Shown: positions 1-9,749, numbered from the stretch's first letter. The stretch: 64,000 bases of DNA from Nostoc calcicola FACHB-3891 (GCF_014697355.1 NZ_JACJRQ010000003.1:124001-188000); one strand, 5' to 3'. Notes: a model not told the origin generated them from the sequence alone. Translations and numbers: made by a program.

Positions 1-1
1 A

Positions 2-505
2 CTGCACCCAGTGAACTTGGGGCGACTAGTACGGGGAGAAATCGGTTTACGTAGCTGCACTCCTGCTGGTGTGATGCGGCTTTTAGAAGAATATGAAGTT
101 CCTTTGCAGGGAAAACAAGCAGTAGTGGTGGGACGTAGTATTTTAGTGGGTAAGCCAATGGCGTTAATGCTATTAGAAGCTGATGCTACAGTCACCATTG
201 CTCATTCGCGATCGCACGATCTCAAAACGATCGCTCAAAATGCTGATATTCTGATTGCAGCAGTGGGTCGTCCCGGATTGATCTCTGCTGATATGGTAAA
301 ACCAGGCGCTGTTGTGGTAGATGTGGGAATGAATCGGGTCACTGATGCCAGTGGCAACAGTCGGCTCGTTGGCGATGTCGATTTGGAATCAACTGCTGCC
401 GTAGCAGGATTCATCACCCCAGTTCCTGGTGGTGTTGGACCAATGACTGTCGCCTTATTGTTACAAAATACATTTACCAGCTATTTCAAGGCAGTAAGAA
501 AATGA
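2..505 (+). CDS. folD: FolD, bifunctional methylene-THF dehydrogenase/cyclohydrolase (5' end outside window)
   Basis: C-terminal part of the cytosolic one-carbon enzyme that interconverts 5,10-methylene-THF and 10-formyl-THF using NADP. The frame is open to the window edge: codons before the apparent GTG at 11 read LHP, which with the following VNLGRL makes the family motif (D)G(x)HPxNxGRL, so 11 is not a start. The NADP-binding Rossmann motif [16 protein letters not shown] lies around residue 40 of the visible part, and the C-terminal signature [10 protein letters not shown] is intact. The N-terminal catalytic lobe is lost outside the window. It is followed by a repeat tract and crtE on the same strand. 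Identity is secure from these motifs. Confidence 0.95.
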   Translation: MHPVNLGRLVRGEIGLRSCTPAGVMRLLEEYEVPLQGKQAVVVGRSILVGKPMALMLLEADATVTIAHSRSHDLKTIAQNADILIAAVGRPGLISADMVKPGAVVVDVGMNRVTDASGNSRLVGDVDLESTAAVAGFITPVPGGVGPMTVALLLQNTFTSYFKAVRK

Positions 506-662
506 GGAGTGAGGAGTTAAGAGTGAGGAGTGAAGAGTTAAGAGTGAGGAGTGAAGAGTTAAGAGTTACATTACCAACTCCTAACTCCTAACTCCTAACT
601 CCCAACTCCCAACTCCCAACTCCCAACTCCCAACTCCCAACTCCTAACTCCTAACTTCCAAC
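506..662. repeat. Palindromic heptad-repeat (STRR) tract between folD and crtE
   Basis: The left arm carries GAGGAGT/TAAGAGT-type purine-rich units. The right arm carries ACTCCTA/ACTCCCA units, about ten copies in a row. The arms are complementary, so the whole tract can fold as one imperfect hairpin. It fills the folD-crtE gap and ends 78 bp before the crtE ATG. Such short tandemly repeated heptads are typical of Nostoc-type genomes. Confidence 0.85.
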
Positions 663-739
663 TCTTGATTTTTTCAGTCCCACAGCACCTTAAAATTGTG
701 ACGTATAGGACAAAATCCCAAAATGTCAGGAATTTAAGA

Positions 740-1672
740 ATGGTAGCAACTGATAACGTTCAAAAGACACCACCAGAGGAAGCCAAATTTAACCTAGCAG
801 GCTATCTCAAAGAACAGCAAAAGCTTTGTGATACCGCTTTAGATCGGGCTATTCCCATCGTTTATCCAGAAACAATTTATGAGTCGATGCGCTACTCCTT
901 ATTAGCTGGAGGTAAGCGTGTACGCCCGATTCTCTGCCTTGCTACCTGTGAAATGATGGGTGGCACCATCGAAATGGCTATGCCAACAGCTTGCGCGGTG
1001 GAGATGATCCACACAATGTCTTTGATTCATGACGACCTCCCGTCAATGGATAATGACGATTATCGTCGTGGAAAGCTGACAAATCATAAAGTCTATGGCG
1101 AAGATGTGGCAATTTTAGCTGGAGATGGTTTGTTGGCTCTGGCTTTTGAATATGTTGCCCTTCAAACTCCTGAAAATGTTCCCAGAGATCGAGTCTTGCA
1201 GGTAGTTATCCGTCTCGGTCGGGCTTTGGGGGCTGCTGGTTTAGTCGGCGGTCAAGTTGTGGATTTACAATCTGAAGGGAAATCAGATATTTCTCTAGAA
1301 ACGCTGAATTTCATTCACGAACACAAAACAGCCGCGCTTTTGGAAGCATGTGTAGTTTGTGGCGGGATCGTAGCTGGGGCATCATCTGAAGATGTGCAAC
1401 GACTAGCCCGTTATGCTCAAAATATTGGGCTAGCATTTCAGATCGTAGATGATATTCTGGATATCACTGCTACCCAAGAGCAATTAGGCAAAACAGCCGG
1501 CAAAGACCAAAAAGCGATGAAAGTTACCTATCCCAGCCTTTGGGGACTTGAGCAATCCCGCTTAAAAGCCCAAGAGCTAGTTAAAGCAGCTTGTGCGGAA
1601 TTAGAACCATTTGGGGAGAGAGCCGTGCCACTCCAAGCGATCGCTCATTTTATCATCAGTCGCAATAACTAG
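740..1672 (+). CDS. crtE: Geranylgeranyl diphosphate synthase (polyprenyl synthase)
   Basis: Makes GGPP from IPP and allylic diphosphates, the precursor of carotenoids, phytyl chains and plastoquinone side chains; soluble. Both aspartate-rich motifs are visible: the first as DDLPSMDND and the second as DDILD, together with the GGKRVRP motif and the HEHKTAALL segment. The reading frame is open to a TTG at 665, but the family N-terminus fits the ATG at 740 (MVATDN), which has AGGA about 8 bases upstream and gives 310 aa, a normal length. Downstream on the same strand lies a PAP2-like membrane protein. Expression may be affected by the repeat tract just upstream (inference). Confidence 0.95.
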   Translation: MVATDNVQKTPPEEAKFNLAGYLKEQQKLCDTALDRAIPIVYPETIYESMRYSLLAGGKRVRPILCLATCEMMGGTIEMAMPTACAVEMIHTMSLIHDDLPSMDNDDYRRGKLTNHKVYGEDVAILAGDGLLALAFEYVALQTPENVPRDRVLQVVIRLGRALGAAGLVGGQVVDLQSEGKSDISLETLNFIHEHKTAALLEACVVCGGIVAGASSEDVQRLARYAQNIGLAFQIVDDILDITATQEQLGKTAGKDQKAMKVTYPSLWGLEQSRLKAQELVKAACAELEPFGERAVPLQAIAHFIISRNN

Positions 1673-1841
1673 TACAAAAAGGCAAAAGGTACAAATGCTC
1701 ATAGCATCAACTTTTTGTCTATTTTTAACCGCTGGGTGATTTTCGACCTGATGTACTGCGTTAATTTGGGATTTTGGGTTGAATCTAAATGTTTCCTCAA
1801 CCAACAACTGCTACTCATATTACTAACCTAACCACAATACC

Positions 1842-2297
1842 ATGCAGGACATAGGCAACATTTTAGACAACCGGGTGCTGCTGGTTGCTCTGGTAGCTTG
1901 TTTAATTGCTCAAGCATTAAAACTCATAATCGAGATCGTCAAAAATCGCAAGCTGAATATACGTGTTTTAGTGACAACTGGAGGTATGCCCAGTGCCCAC
2001 TCAGCTTTAGTTACGGCTCTAGCTGCTGGTGTCGGGCAAAAACTTGGCTGGGCATCTCCTGATTTTGCGGTAGCAACGGTTTTTGCGATCATCGTCATGT
2101 ACGATGCAGCCGGAGTTCGCCAAGCTGCTGGCAAGCAAGCTCGTATCCTCAATCAAATGATTGATGAATTATTTCATGAAAAACCAGACTTTAGCCAAGA
2201 CCGTCTTAAGGAATTACTTGGACATACACCAGTTCAGGTAATAGCTGGATCGGCTTTGGGTATAACCGTTTATTGGTTAGCTAGGTCTGCTTATTAA
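1842..2297 (+). CDS. Divergent PAP2 family (DUF212) membrane protein
   Basis: A 151-aa protein with hydrophobic segments near residues 12-30, 45-62, 75-90 and 132-148. The motif GGMPSAHSALVTALA resembles the phosphatase C2 motif (PSxHS) of PAP2 phosphatases, followed by MYDAAGVRQAAGKQA, the hallmark of the DUF212 family. The family is probably a membrane lipid phosphate phosphatase, but its substrate is not established; proximity to crtE hints at prenyl diphosphates (inference only). The start is the ATG at 1842, about 170 bp after crtE. The length is normal for the family and no defect is seen. Confidence 0.85.
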   Translation: MQDIGNILDNRVLLVALVACLIAQALKLIIEIVKNRKLNIRVLVTTGGMPSAHSALVTALAAGVGQKLGWASPDFAVATVFAIIVMYDAAGVRQAAGKQARILNQMIDELFHEKPDFSQDRLKELLGHTPVQVIAGSALGITVYWLARSAY

Positions 2298-2440
2298 AGA
2301 AGAATGCAAAATTGGTGAATACAGCTTTCGGAGGTTAAATCCACAGTCAGCTAAAAAAGAATTGATGCGATCGCCAATCTGACGTTGCAGGTAATTGCGC
2401 TGCATCGGTGGTGTTTGGTATGTCCAATGACAGGCACGCT
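2276..2440 (-). pseudogene. IS5-like transposase C-terminal remnant
   Basis: On the minus strand a short open segment reads MQRNYLQRQIGDRINSF followed by GFNLRKL. This matches the pattern M-x-RN-x-L-x4-GD-x-(I/A)N-x2-L...GFN-(L/F)-R found at the C-terminus of IS5-type DDE transposases. No start, no DDE residues and no terminal repeats are recognisable, and the frame runs into the 3' end of the PAP2-like gene. It looks like the scar of a decayed insertion sequence. The call rests on one motif and needs a database search. Confidence 0.5.
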
Positions 2441-2615
2441 ACAATGTCTGACGCCAAGCCGTAAAACGTCCACGCATTTACTAACGCATATATTAACTTG
2501 AAGATAATGGCGATCGCTACTCTGAGAAGCTGCTAAAAGCTCTCAGGTTCTAGTTAGAATTACATAAGCACCATCAAGCTGATGTTGCAGCACTATCACA
2601 GTAATTTATCTCAAT

Positions 2616-2777
2616 GTGGTAATTCTATATACTTAAATTTAATTTCTCTTTTGAAATAAAAGCTACTTTTTTGATGCCTTACCTAGCTAAAATTTTGTGG
2701 TAATTCTATATACTTAAATTTAATTTCTCTTTTGAAATAAAAGCTACTTTTGTGATGCCTTACCTAGCTAAAATTTT
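2616..2777 (+). repeat. 81-bp tandem duplication spanning the start of the MOSC gene
   Basis: Two adjacent copies of an 81-bp unit (2616-2696 and 2697-2777) differ at one base (T at 2671, G at 2752). The unit includes upstream AT-rich DNA and the first codons of the downstream gene. The first copy therefore encodes ATG CCT TAC CTA GCT AAA ATT TTG TGG and then TAA (2674-2703): a 9-codon upstream ORF repeating the N-terminus of the real protein. Confidence 0.95.
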
Positions 2778-3567
2778 GCTGTATCCGATTAAGTCATTGG
2801 ATGGTGTTGAAGTTGAGAGTGCTAGAATTCTTGCCAGTGGTGCGCTACAACATGACCGCGAATTTGCAATCTTCGATCGACAGGGTAGATTTGTCAATGG
2901 CAAGCGTCATGCCAAAATTCATTTACTGCGAACGTCTTACCCAAGCCCCCTTGGGACATCGCAATTCACACTTGTAAATAAAACTATATCGCTGGAAATC
3001 CCTGGTAGTAACTCACAACAAGTTTTTGATTTGAATCAGGAACAGCAAGCATTAGAAGCAACTTTGAGTGATTTTTTTGGGTTTGCTGTCACATTGAGAC
3101 AAAACTCTGCGATCGGATTTCCTGACGATACAGACTCACCTGGCCCAACGGTAATTAGCACAGCAACGTTAGCAGAAGTAGCTTCTTGGTTTCCCAATTT
3201 AACTGTAGATGAAATGCGCCGCCGAATGCGTGCCAACATCGAAATTGATGGTGTACCAGCATTTTGGGAAGACCGGCTATTTCGTGAACAAGGTGATTTA
3301 GTCTCCTTTAGAGTTGGAGATGTGCATTTTTTTGGAGTTAAACCTTGTCAGCGTTGTATAGTCCCAACACGTGACTCTTACTTGGGAAAAGCTGATGCAA
3401 ACTTTCAAAAAATCTTTACGAACCGTCGCCAAGCAACTCTGCCAGAATGGGTTGCTGCATCGCGTTTTAACCACTTCTACAGATTGAGTGTGAATACACA
3501 ATTACCGCCATTATCAGCCGGAAAAATTTTACAAATCGGCGCTGAGATAGAGATATTTCCACAATAA
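2755..3567 (+). CDS. MOSC-domain protein (YcbX/mARC-like)
   Basis: A 270-aa protein with an N-terminal MOSC beta-barrel domain (MPYLAKILLYPIKSLDGV, residues 1-110) and a C-terminal MOSC domain (about 125-265). MOSC proteins bind molybdenum cofactor and move sulfur or reduce N-hydroxylated compounds. The segment KPCQRCIVPTRD carries the conserved cysteine expected to ligate Mo or carry sulfur. The start is the ATG at 2755; an immediately preceding GTG (2752) is in frame but less likely. The start lies inside the second copy of an 81-bp duplication, leaving a decoy mini-ORF just upstream. The specific substrate cannot be told. Confidence 0.88.
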   Translation: MPYLAKILLYPIKSLDGVEVESARILASGALQHDREFAIFDRQGRFVNGKRHAKIHLLRTSYPSPLGTSQFTLVNKTISLEIPGSNSQQVFDLNQEQQALEATLSDFFGFAVTLRQNSAIGFPDDTDSPGPTVISTATLAEVASWFPNLTVDEMRRRMRANIEIDGVPAFWEDRLFREQGDLVSFRVGDVHFFGVKPCQRCIVPTRDSYLGKADANFQKIFTNRRQATLPEWVAASRFNHFYRLSVNTQLPPLSAGKILQIGAEIEIFPQ

Positions 3568-4066
3568 AATTAACATTTCGTAAAACTAAAAAATACAAAG
3601 TAAATTTTTTTTATTTTTTTTATTCTCACTCTGTATTTAAATGAAAATTTAAAGATTGTTGTAATTACAATCTAAATTTTTGCAGCAACCCAAAGGTTTT
3701 AATAGCGGAAAATCAAGATATCAGCAATTCAAAATTAAATTTAGGACTAGGTGCTAATGGCAACCTGAATTTTAGAATGGCATACTGTAGCTGTTCGGTT
3801 CAATTTCTGTTTTAGAACATCTGTTGATACATTGCCAGATAAAACCGATGGAATTAAGGTGTAATTATCAAGTCCGAAAATTTATATGTTGGAGGAACTC
3901 AGCCAGTCAAACAAGTATATCAATTAAAATATAGTGTTTTTTTATACTATTGAGTATAAAATATGTCATAAGCTGAAACTATGGTACACCGTAGTTCTCC
4001 TGTTATTAAATGTAACTAATATGGCATAAATGCCCCTAGCAGCTCCTGGGGAAGAATCAAAAAACA
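3568..4066. other. AT-rich gene-free stretch upstream of the hybrid kinase
   Basis: About 500 bp with no convincing coding frame, RNA gene or repeat. It is strongly AT-rich with T/A runs around 3590-3630 and 3930-3965 and presumably contains the promoter of the downstream kinase operon. No consensus regulatory site was recognised. Confidence 0.6.
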
Positions 4067-7000
4067 ATGTTATCCAAACTTCAGTCCATCAAATCTCTCA
4101 ATTGCTTAGTTGGCAAAATGTATGCCAAGATGCCCCTTAGGTATGTTCTGATTGTGCCCTTTATATTGCAAATTTGTGGGGCAGTAGGACTTGTGGGCTA
4201 TCTTTCCTATGAAAACGGACAAAAAGCCGTCAAAGAGCTTGCTGCTCAATTAGAAAATGAAATTTGCGATCGCATTGAACAGCATCTGGATAGCTATTTA
4301 ACAACTCCGAAGCAAATCAATCAAATTAATTTAGATGCAATTGAGCTAAATTTGCTGAAGCTTTCTGACTTTAAAACCACCGGAAAATACTTTTGGAAAC
4401 AAATGCAGGTTTTCAATATTGGCTACAACAGCTTTGCCAATCCCAAAGGTGAGTTTATCGGTGTTGAACGTCTAGATAACGGCAAGCTCTTGATTAATGA
4501 AGTTAGCCAAAAGTATGGTATGGGCAAACTTCATGTTTATACTACAGACAACCAAGGAAATCGTAGTTATTTACAGGGAGTCAAAAATTACGATCCTCGC
4601 CTAGAGGCTTGGTATACAGATGCAGTTAAAGCACGTAAACGAGTTTGGAGTCAAATTTATCAATGGGAAGATAAACCAGAAATTTTATCTATATCTTCTA
4701 GCTATCCTGTTTACGATAAAAATCGTAATTTTGTTGGGGTGATTAGTGTTGATTTGATTTTATCACAAATCGGCAACTTTTTAGGCAAATTAAAAATAAA
4801 AGAATCGGGTAAAACTTTTATTTTAGAGCGCTCTGGGTTAATAGTAGCTTCTTCTACTAGCGAGCCACCATATACCATCATTAATGGTCAAGGAAAACGT
4901 CTATCAGCATTAGATAGCCAAAATTCTCTAATTAGACTTACAACACAGTCCTTGATCGAACGCTTTGGCAGCCTTGAGTTTGTTGTGGGTAAAAAACAGC
5001 TAACTTTTACCGCCGATGGAATAGATTATTTTGTGCAGGTAAAAAGTTGGAAGGACGATTTGGGTTTGGATTGGCTAATTGTAGCAGTCATCCCAGAAAG
5101 CGAATTTATGGAGCAAATTAATGCCAATACCCGTACCACCATCATACTGTGTATAGTTGCTTTTTTAGTAGCTACAAGAATTGGGATTTTGACTGCTCGC
5201 TGGGTGATTAAGCCGATTTTAGAATTAAACGCATCAGCTAAGAAAATTGCGAAAGGTGAATGGGAGCAAACATCAGAAATTCTGCGCTCTGATGAGTTGG
5301 GAGAACTCGCCAAGTCATTTGAAACTATGGCTAACCAGCTCCAAGCATCCTTTAGTGTTTTGGAAGCAAAGAATGCCCAGATGCAAGTTTTAAATGAGGC
5401 GCTATCTGAAAGTCAAAGTCGGCTGACTCAATTTTTAGAAGCTATGCCAGTAGGTGTATTTATTATAGATGCTCAAGGTAACCCTTATTACACAAATGAA
5501 ATTGGTCAGGAAATTCTTGGTCAAGGGACAATAGCAGAAGCTAGCACTGAAAAATTGTCAGAGGTATATCAAGCTTATCTTGCTGGTACAAATCAACTTT
5601 ATCCTAGCGATCGCTTGCCGGTTTTAAGAGCATTGCAAGGGGAACATGCCAGGATTGATGATATGGAAATTCGCCGTCACGACAAGATTATTCCCATTGA
5701 AGTTTTAGGAAAGCCAATCTATGATGAATCGGGGAATCTAGCTTTTGCGATCGCCACATTTTTTGAGATCGGTCAACGCAAGCAAGCAGAAAAGTTATTA
5801 GCAGAATACAATCTGATCTTAGAAGCTCAAGTCAAAAAACGTACTGATGAATTTCAGCAAGTGATTGAGCAATTGCAAATCACCCAAGAAGAACTGATTG
5901 AATCGCAAAAAATCGCCGCACAGGAAAAACAAGTAGCCGTTCGAGAAGCAGCACGAAGCGCCGCCGCCAACCTCGCCAAAAGCGAATTCCTCGCTAACAT
6001 GAGCCACGAACTGCGTACCCCACTCAACGCCATTCTCGGTTTTACCCAAATCATGAGCCGAGACTATTCATTATCTAGCGAACATCAGAAAAACTTAGCA
6101 ATTATTAATCGTGCTGGCGAACATTTACTAAATTTAATTAACGACATTCTAGAAATGTCCAAAATTGAAGCTGGTAGAATCAGATTAAATCTAAGTAGTT
6201 TTGACTTAATTCATCTGCTGAAGAACTTAGAAGAAATGTTGCACTTACGTGCCGCCTCGAAAAACTTAGAATTAGTATTTGAATATGCCCCAGACTTGCC
6301 TCAATACGTACAAACAGATGAAAATAAATTGTCTCAAGTCTTGCTCAACCTCTTGGGAAACGCCATTAAATTTACTGATATTGGCAGGGTGACGTTAAGG
6401 GTGAGGCTGGGGATGGAGGGATACGGAGACACGGTGATGCAAAGACACGGAGATACCGCGTCTTCTTCGTCCGCCCAATTTTTAATCTTCGAGGTACAAG
6501 ACACTGGTTGTGGTATTGCCCCAGATGAAATTGACTTGCTGTTTGAGGCTTTTGAGCAAACTGAAATCGGCAGAAAATGCCAACAAGGAACAGGACTAGG
6601 CTTGGCTATTAGCCGCAAGTACGTGGAACTGATGGGGGGAGATATTACTGTCAGCAGTACTCCTGGTATTGGTAGTACATTTACTTTTGATGTTCAGATT
6701 GCTCTGGCTTGTCCCAGAGAAATGCCGACAAACGCAAATAAACACGAAATTCTCGCTTTAGCTGCTACTGAAAAAGCATATCGCATCTTAGTGGTTGATG
6801 ACTCCAAAGAAAGCCGTCTATTGCTAGTTAAAATTCTTACATCTATGGGCTTTGAAGTCAGGGAAGCTACAGATGGTAGGGAAGCTGTTGCCAATTGGGA
6901 ATCTTGGCAACCACACTTGATTTTCATGGATATGCGAATGCCTGTCATGGACGGTTATGAAGCCACAAGAATCATTAAATCTAAAGAATTCCCCTATGGC

Positions 7001-7615
7001 GAATGGCGCAAGGGGAATAGAGAAGAAGGTGTGCCTCAGGTAAACTCCCACAGTCCAACACTAGTTGCTAGTCACTTAAGTGCGAGTCAGTCTTGTGCAA
7101 CAGCAAATCCGTCTTCTTGTGACTTAAACTTGCTAGCAGCCCTACCTCCACATTGCGATTTCCCTGAAACAAGCCAGGGCTATTCCCATAAACACACTAT
7201 TATTATTGCCCTGACTGCTAGTGCCTTTGAGGAAGAACGCCAGAGAACTTTGTCCATTGGGTGTGATGATTTTATTCGCAAGCCATTCACCCAGGAAGTA
7301 TTATTAGAAAAACTGAGTGAACATTTGAGCGTCAAGTATACCAACCAAATACAAACCACAAATACAGCAATTGTCGAGCAACCCACACAAATGTTTACCA
7401 GTGTTGCTGAACTCCTAAGCCATTTGTCACAGATGTCTCCTGAGTGGCTCCAACAGATATACTATGCCGCAGCTAGCTGTAGCGATGACCTGATTTTACA
7501 GTTACTCAAGGAAATTCCATCGGATAAAAGTCAAGTTTTCCAAGTTTTCAGGGATTTAGCAAATAATTATCAGTTTGAGAAAATCATGGAATTGACTAGA
7601 ACAAACATAGAATGA
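4067..7615 (+). CDS. Membrane hybrid histidine kinase: Cache-HAMP-PAS-HisKA-HATPase-REC
   Basis: An 1182-aa sensor kinase. Membrane segments at about 25-48 and 355-375 flank an extracytoplasmic dCache-like sensor (about 60-345). HAMP follows (about 376-428), then PAS (about 450-570) and a coiled coil (575-630). The HisKA phospho-acceptor is His647 in FLANMSHELRTPLNA; the ATPase has an N box near 751-770, DTGCGI and GTGLGLAI; a C-terminal receiver begins near residue 905 with phosphorylatable Asp near 955 (MDMRMPVMDG). Two oddities: a short repeat-derived insert inside the ATPase (nt 6414-6480) and about 70 extra residues in the receiver between the Asp helix and strand 4 (nt 6985-7190). Its stop overlaps the next ATG by 4 bp, so it is coupled to a GGDEF-EAL response protein. 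Confidence 0.93.
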   Translation: MLSKLQSIKSLNCLVGKMYAKMPLRYVLIVPFILQICGAVGLVGYLSYENGQKAVKELAAQLENEICDRIEQHLDSYLTTPKQINQINLDAIELNLLKLSDFKTTGKYFWKQMQVFNIGYNSFANPKGEFIGVERLDNGKLLINEVSQKYGMGKLHVYTTDNQGNRSYLQGVKNYDPRLEAWYTDAVKARKRVWSQIYQWEDKPEILSISSSYPVYDKNRNFVGVISVDLILSQIGNFLGKLKIKESGKTFILERSGLIVASSTSEPPYTIINGQGKRLSALDSQNSLIRLTTQSLIERFGSLEFVVGKKQLTFTADGIDYFVQVKSWKDDLGLDWLIVAVIPESEFMEQINANTRTTIILCIVAFLVATRIGILTARWVIKPILELNASAKKIAKGEWEQTSEILRSDELGELAKSFETMANQLQASFSVLEAKNAQMQVLNEALSESQSRLTQFLEAMPVGVFIIDAQGNPYYTNEIGQEILGQGTIAEASTEKLSEVYQAYLAGTNQLYPSDRLPVLRALQGEHARIDDMEIRRHDKIIPIEVLGKPIYDESGNLAFAIATFFEIGQRKQAEKLLAEYNLILEAQVKKRTDEFQQVIEQLQITQEELIESQKIAAQEKQVAVREAARSAAANLAKSEFLANMSHELRTPLNAILGFTQIMSRDYSLSSEHQKNLAIINRAGEHLLNLINDILEMSKIEAGRIRLNLSSFDLIHLLKNLEEMLHLRAASKNLELVFEYAPDLPQYVQTDENKLSQVLLNLLGNAIKFTDIGRVTLRVRLGMEGYGDTVMQRHGDTASSSSAQFLIFEVQDTGCGIAPDEIDLLFEAFEQTEIGRKCQQGTGLGLAISRKYVELMGGDITVSSTPGIGSTFTFDVQIALACPREMPTNANKHEILALAATEKAYRILVVDDSKESRLLLVKILTSMGFEVREATDGREAVANWESWQPHLIFMDMRMPVMDGYEATRIIKSKEFPYGEWRKGNREEGVPQVNSHSPTLVASHLSASQSCATANPSSCDLNLLAALPPHCDFPETSQGYSHKHTIIIALTASAFEEERQRTLSIGCDDFIRKPFTQEVLLEKLSEHLSVKYTNQIQTTNTAIVEQPTQMFTSVAELLSHLSQMSPEWLQQIYYAAASCSDDLILQLLKEIPSDKSQVFQVFRDLANNYQFEKIMELTRTNIE

Positions 7616-9447
7616 ATTACGAGCATTTAGACCCTTATAAAAAAGATATTTTGATCGTTGACGATATGCCAGATAACCTGCGGGTTTTATCTTCAATATT
7701 GACAAGGGAAGGGTACAACGTTCGTAAAGCCTTGAACTGGCAAATGGCACTGACAGCAACTCAAACAGTATTGCCCGATCTAATTTTGCTCGATATTATG
7801 ATGCCGGAAGTGGATGGCTATGAAATTTGTCAAACCTTTAAAGCTTGGGAGCTAACAGCAGATATTCCAGTAATTTTTATTAGTGCTTTAGATGATGTTT
7901 TTGATAAAGTTAAAGCTTTTAGGGTAGGTGGTGTAGACTACATCACCAAACCTTTTGAGTTTCAAGAAGTTTTAGTGCGCGTGCAAAATCAACTGGCATT
8001 GAGATCGGCGCAGTTGGAGATATTGAAACTAAATGTTGAACTGGAACATCGGGTAAAACAGCGTACTTGGGAGCTAGAAAACGCTCTGCAAAAACTCCAC
8101 GATGAAATCATTTCTCGCCAGAAATTACAAAGTCAAATCCTAGATATAGCACTCCATGATTCCCTGACTGGGTTACCAAACCGAGTTTTGTTTATCAGAC
8201 AACTTAAAAATGCTCTGAATCGTGCTAAGCAAGAGCCTAATTATCAGTTTGCTGTACTTTTTTTAGATTGCGATCGCTTCAAAGTAATCAATGATTCTCT
8301 TGGCCATTTGGTAGGAGATGAATTACTCATAGCCATTGCCCGCCGCCTGCAAACATGCCTGATACCTATTGATACTTTAGCACGATTAGGCGGAGATGAA
8401 TTTGGCATTCTTCTAGAAAATCTTGCAGATATTAATATTGCAATCCAAGTTGCTGAACGCATTTTACAACAGCTATCACTAGCTTTTAAACTGTCAAGAT
8501 ATGAAGTGTTTATGAATGCCAGTATTGGTATTAGTTGGGGTAATAAAAATTACGATCGCCCAGAATATTTACTCCGAGATGCTGATACAGCAATGTATCG
8601 TGCCAAGGCTCAAGGAAGAGCAAAGTATCACGTTTTCGATCCAGCAATGCATCATGAAGCTATTCAGCTTTTAGAGTTGGAAAATGACTTGCGCAGAGCT
8701 GTTGAAAGACAAGAATTTCTCGTTTATTATCAGCCAATTGTTTGCTTAATTACAGGGAGAATTTCTGGATTTGAAGCCTTGGTACGGTGGCGACATCCGA
8801 TTCGCGGTTTGGTTTCTCCCATAGAATTTATTCCTGTAGCAGAAGAAACAGGTTTGATTAGTGCCATCAATACTTGGGTATTACAGTCAGCTTGCCATCA
8901 ACTAAGCATCTGGCAACATCATCTAGTAACGCCAAAACCCTTAACTATTAGTGTAAATTTGAGTGCCAGATTATTTTCACAGCCCAATTTAGTAGATCAA
9001 ATTGACCGAATAATTCATGAAAATAAAATAAACCCCGAACACCTACAACTAGAAATTACAGAAAGTGTAATTATGGAAAATACTAATGCAATTAAAATCA
9101 TACTTGAGCAATTAAAACAGCGTAAAATTAAATTGATTATGGATGATTTTGGTACAGGATATTCTTCTTTAAGTTATCTGCATAGCTTTCCTTTAAATGC
9201 ACTCAAAATTGATAAATCTTTTGTCAAACGTATGCAAGAAAACCAAGAAAATATGGGGTTAGTACCAGCAATGATTGGTATTGCCAACTCAATGGGAATG
9301 AGTGCGATCGCGGAAGGTGTCGAAACACAAGAACAGTTAGCCCAACTGAGAAATTTAAACTGTAATTTTGCTCAAGGATATCTGTTCTCTAAACCCATAG
9401 AAGAACAATTGGTTCTGAAGTTACTTGCCTCAGCACCTCAATGGTAG
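7612..9447 (+). CDS. Response regulator with GGDEF and EAL domains
   Basis: A 611-aa cytosolic protein with REC (about 10-125, Asp in LILLDIMMPEVDG), a short coiled coil, GGDEF (about 170-335) and EAL (about 350-605). It should make and/or hydrolyse cyclic di-GMP under control of receiver phosphorylation. The cyclase signature GGDEF is intact at residues 260-264; the RxxD inhibitory site upstream is absent (IPID there). EAL is intact at 388-390, as are ESVIMEN, DDFGTGYSS and AEGVET, so both activities are plausible. The ATG overlaps the upstream kinase stop (ATGA), which makes that kinase the likely partner. The net direction of activity cannot be told. Confidence 0.93.
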   Translation: MNYEHLDPYKKDILIVDDMPDNLRVLSSILTREGYNVRKALNWQMALTATQTVLPDLILLDIMMPEVDGYEICQTFKAWELTADIPVIFISALDDVFDKVKAFRVGGVDYITKPFEFQEVLVRVQNQLALRSAQLEILKLNVELEHRVKQRTWELENALQKLHDEIISRQKLQSQILDIALHDSLTGLPNRVLFIRQLKNALNRAKQEPNYQFAVLFLDCDRFKVINDSLGHLVGDELLIAIARRLQTCLIPIDTLARLGGDEFGILLENLADINIAIQVAERILQQLSLAFKLSRYEVFMNASIGISWGNKNYDRPEYLLRDADTAMYRAKAQGRAKYHVFDPAMHHEAIQLLELENDLRRAVERQEFLVYYQPIVCLITGRISGFEALVRWRHPIRGLVSPIEFIPVAEETGLISAINTWVLQSACHQLSIWQHHLVTPKPLTISVNLSARLFSQPNLVDQIDRIIHENKINPEHLQLEITESVIMENTNAIKIILEQLKQRKIKLIMDDFGTGYSSLSYLHSFPLNALKIDKSFVKRMQENQENMGLVPAMIGIANSMGMSAIAEGVETQEQLAQLRNLNCNFAQGYLFSKPIEEQLVLKLLASAPQW

Positions 9448-9477
9448 CCATCAAATAGCACCTGAGAAAAACTTCAT

Positions 9478-9660
9478 TAGACCTGTTGCAAAAGTGCTTT
9501 TTGCAACAGGGGGGAAAAGGGTAAAGGTTAAAGGGGAAGGGAACAATACAGAACTTTTTCCCCTTCCCCCCGCCCCTTATCCCCAGAGGGGACCCCACCT
9601 TCCCCTTATCCCCAGAGGGGACCCCACCTTCCCCTTATCCCAACTTATGCAAGAAGTCTA
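9478..9660. mobile_element. MITE-like element, family A copy 1 (TAGACCTGTTGCAAAAGT ends)
   Basis: It starts with TAGACCTGTTGCAAAAGT and ends with ACTTATGCAAGAAGTCTA, imperfect 18-bp inverted repeats. The interior holds G-rich then C-rich heptad-like units, including a duplicated block around CCCCTTATCCCCAGAGG (9577-9641). It has no coding capacity. A second copy with the same ends but different interior lies at 49165-49255. Confidence 0.75.
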
Positions 9661-9749
9661 TTGTTGACCCTCGGTTAGCTCATATGCGCGTGCTATCCAC
9701 TTACTTTTATAGAAATCAGCTTTGATTTTTGAACTCAGGTTACGTGGTG

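Noticed and set aside
9425-9667. 80-codon plus-strand frame over the end of the GGDEF-EAL gene and the family A MITE
   Set aside because: It overlaps the real gene in another frame and then translates repeat DNA; no domain and no credible start.
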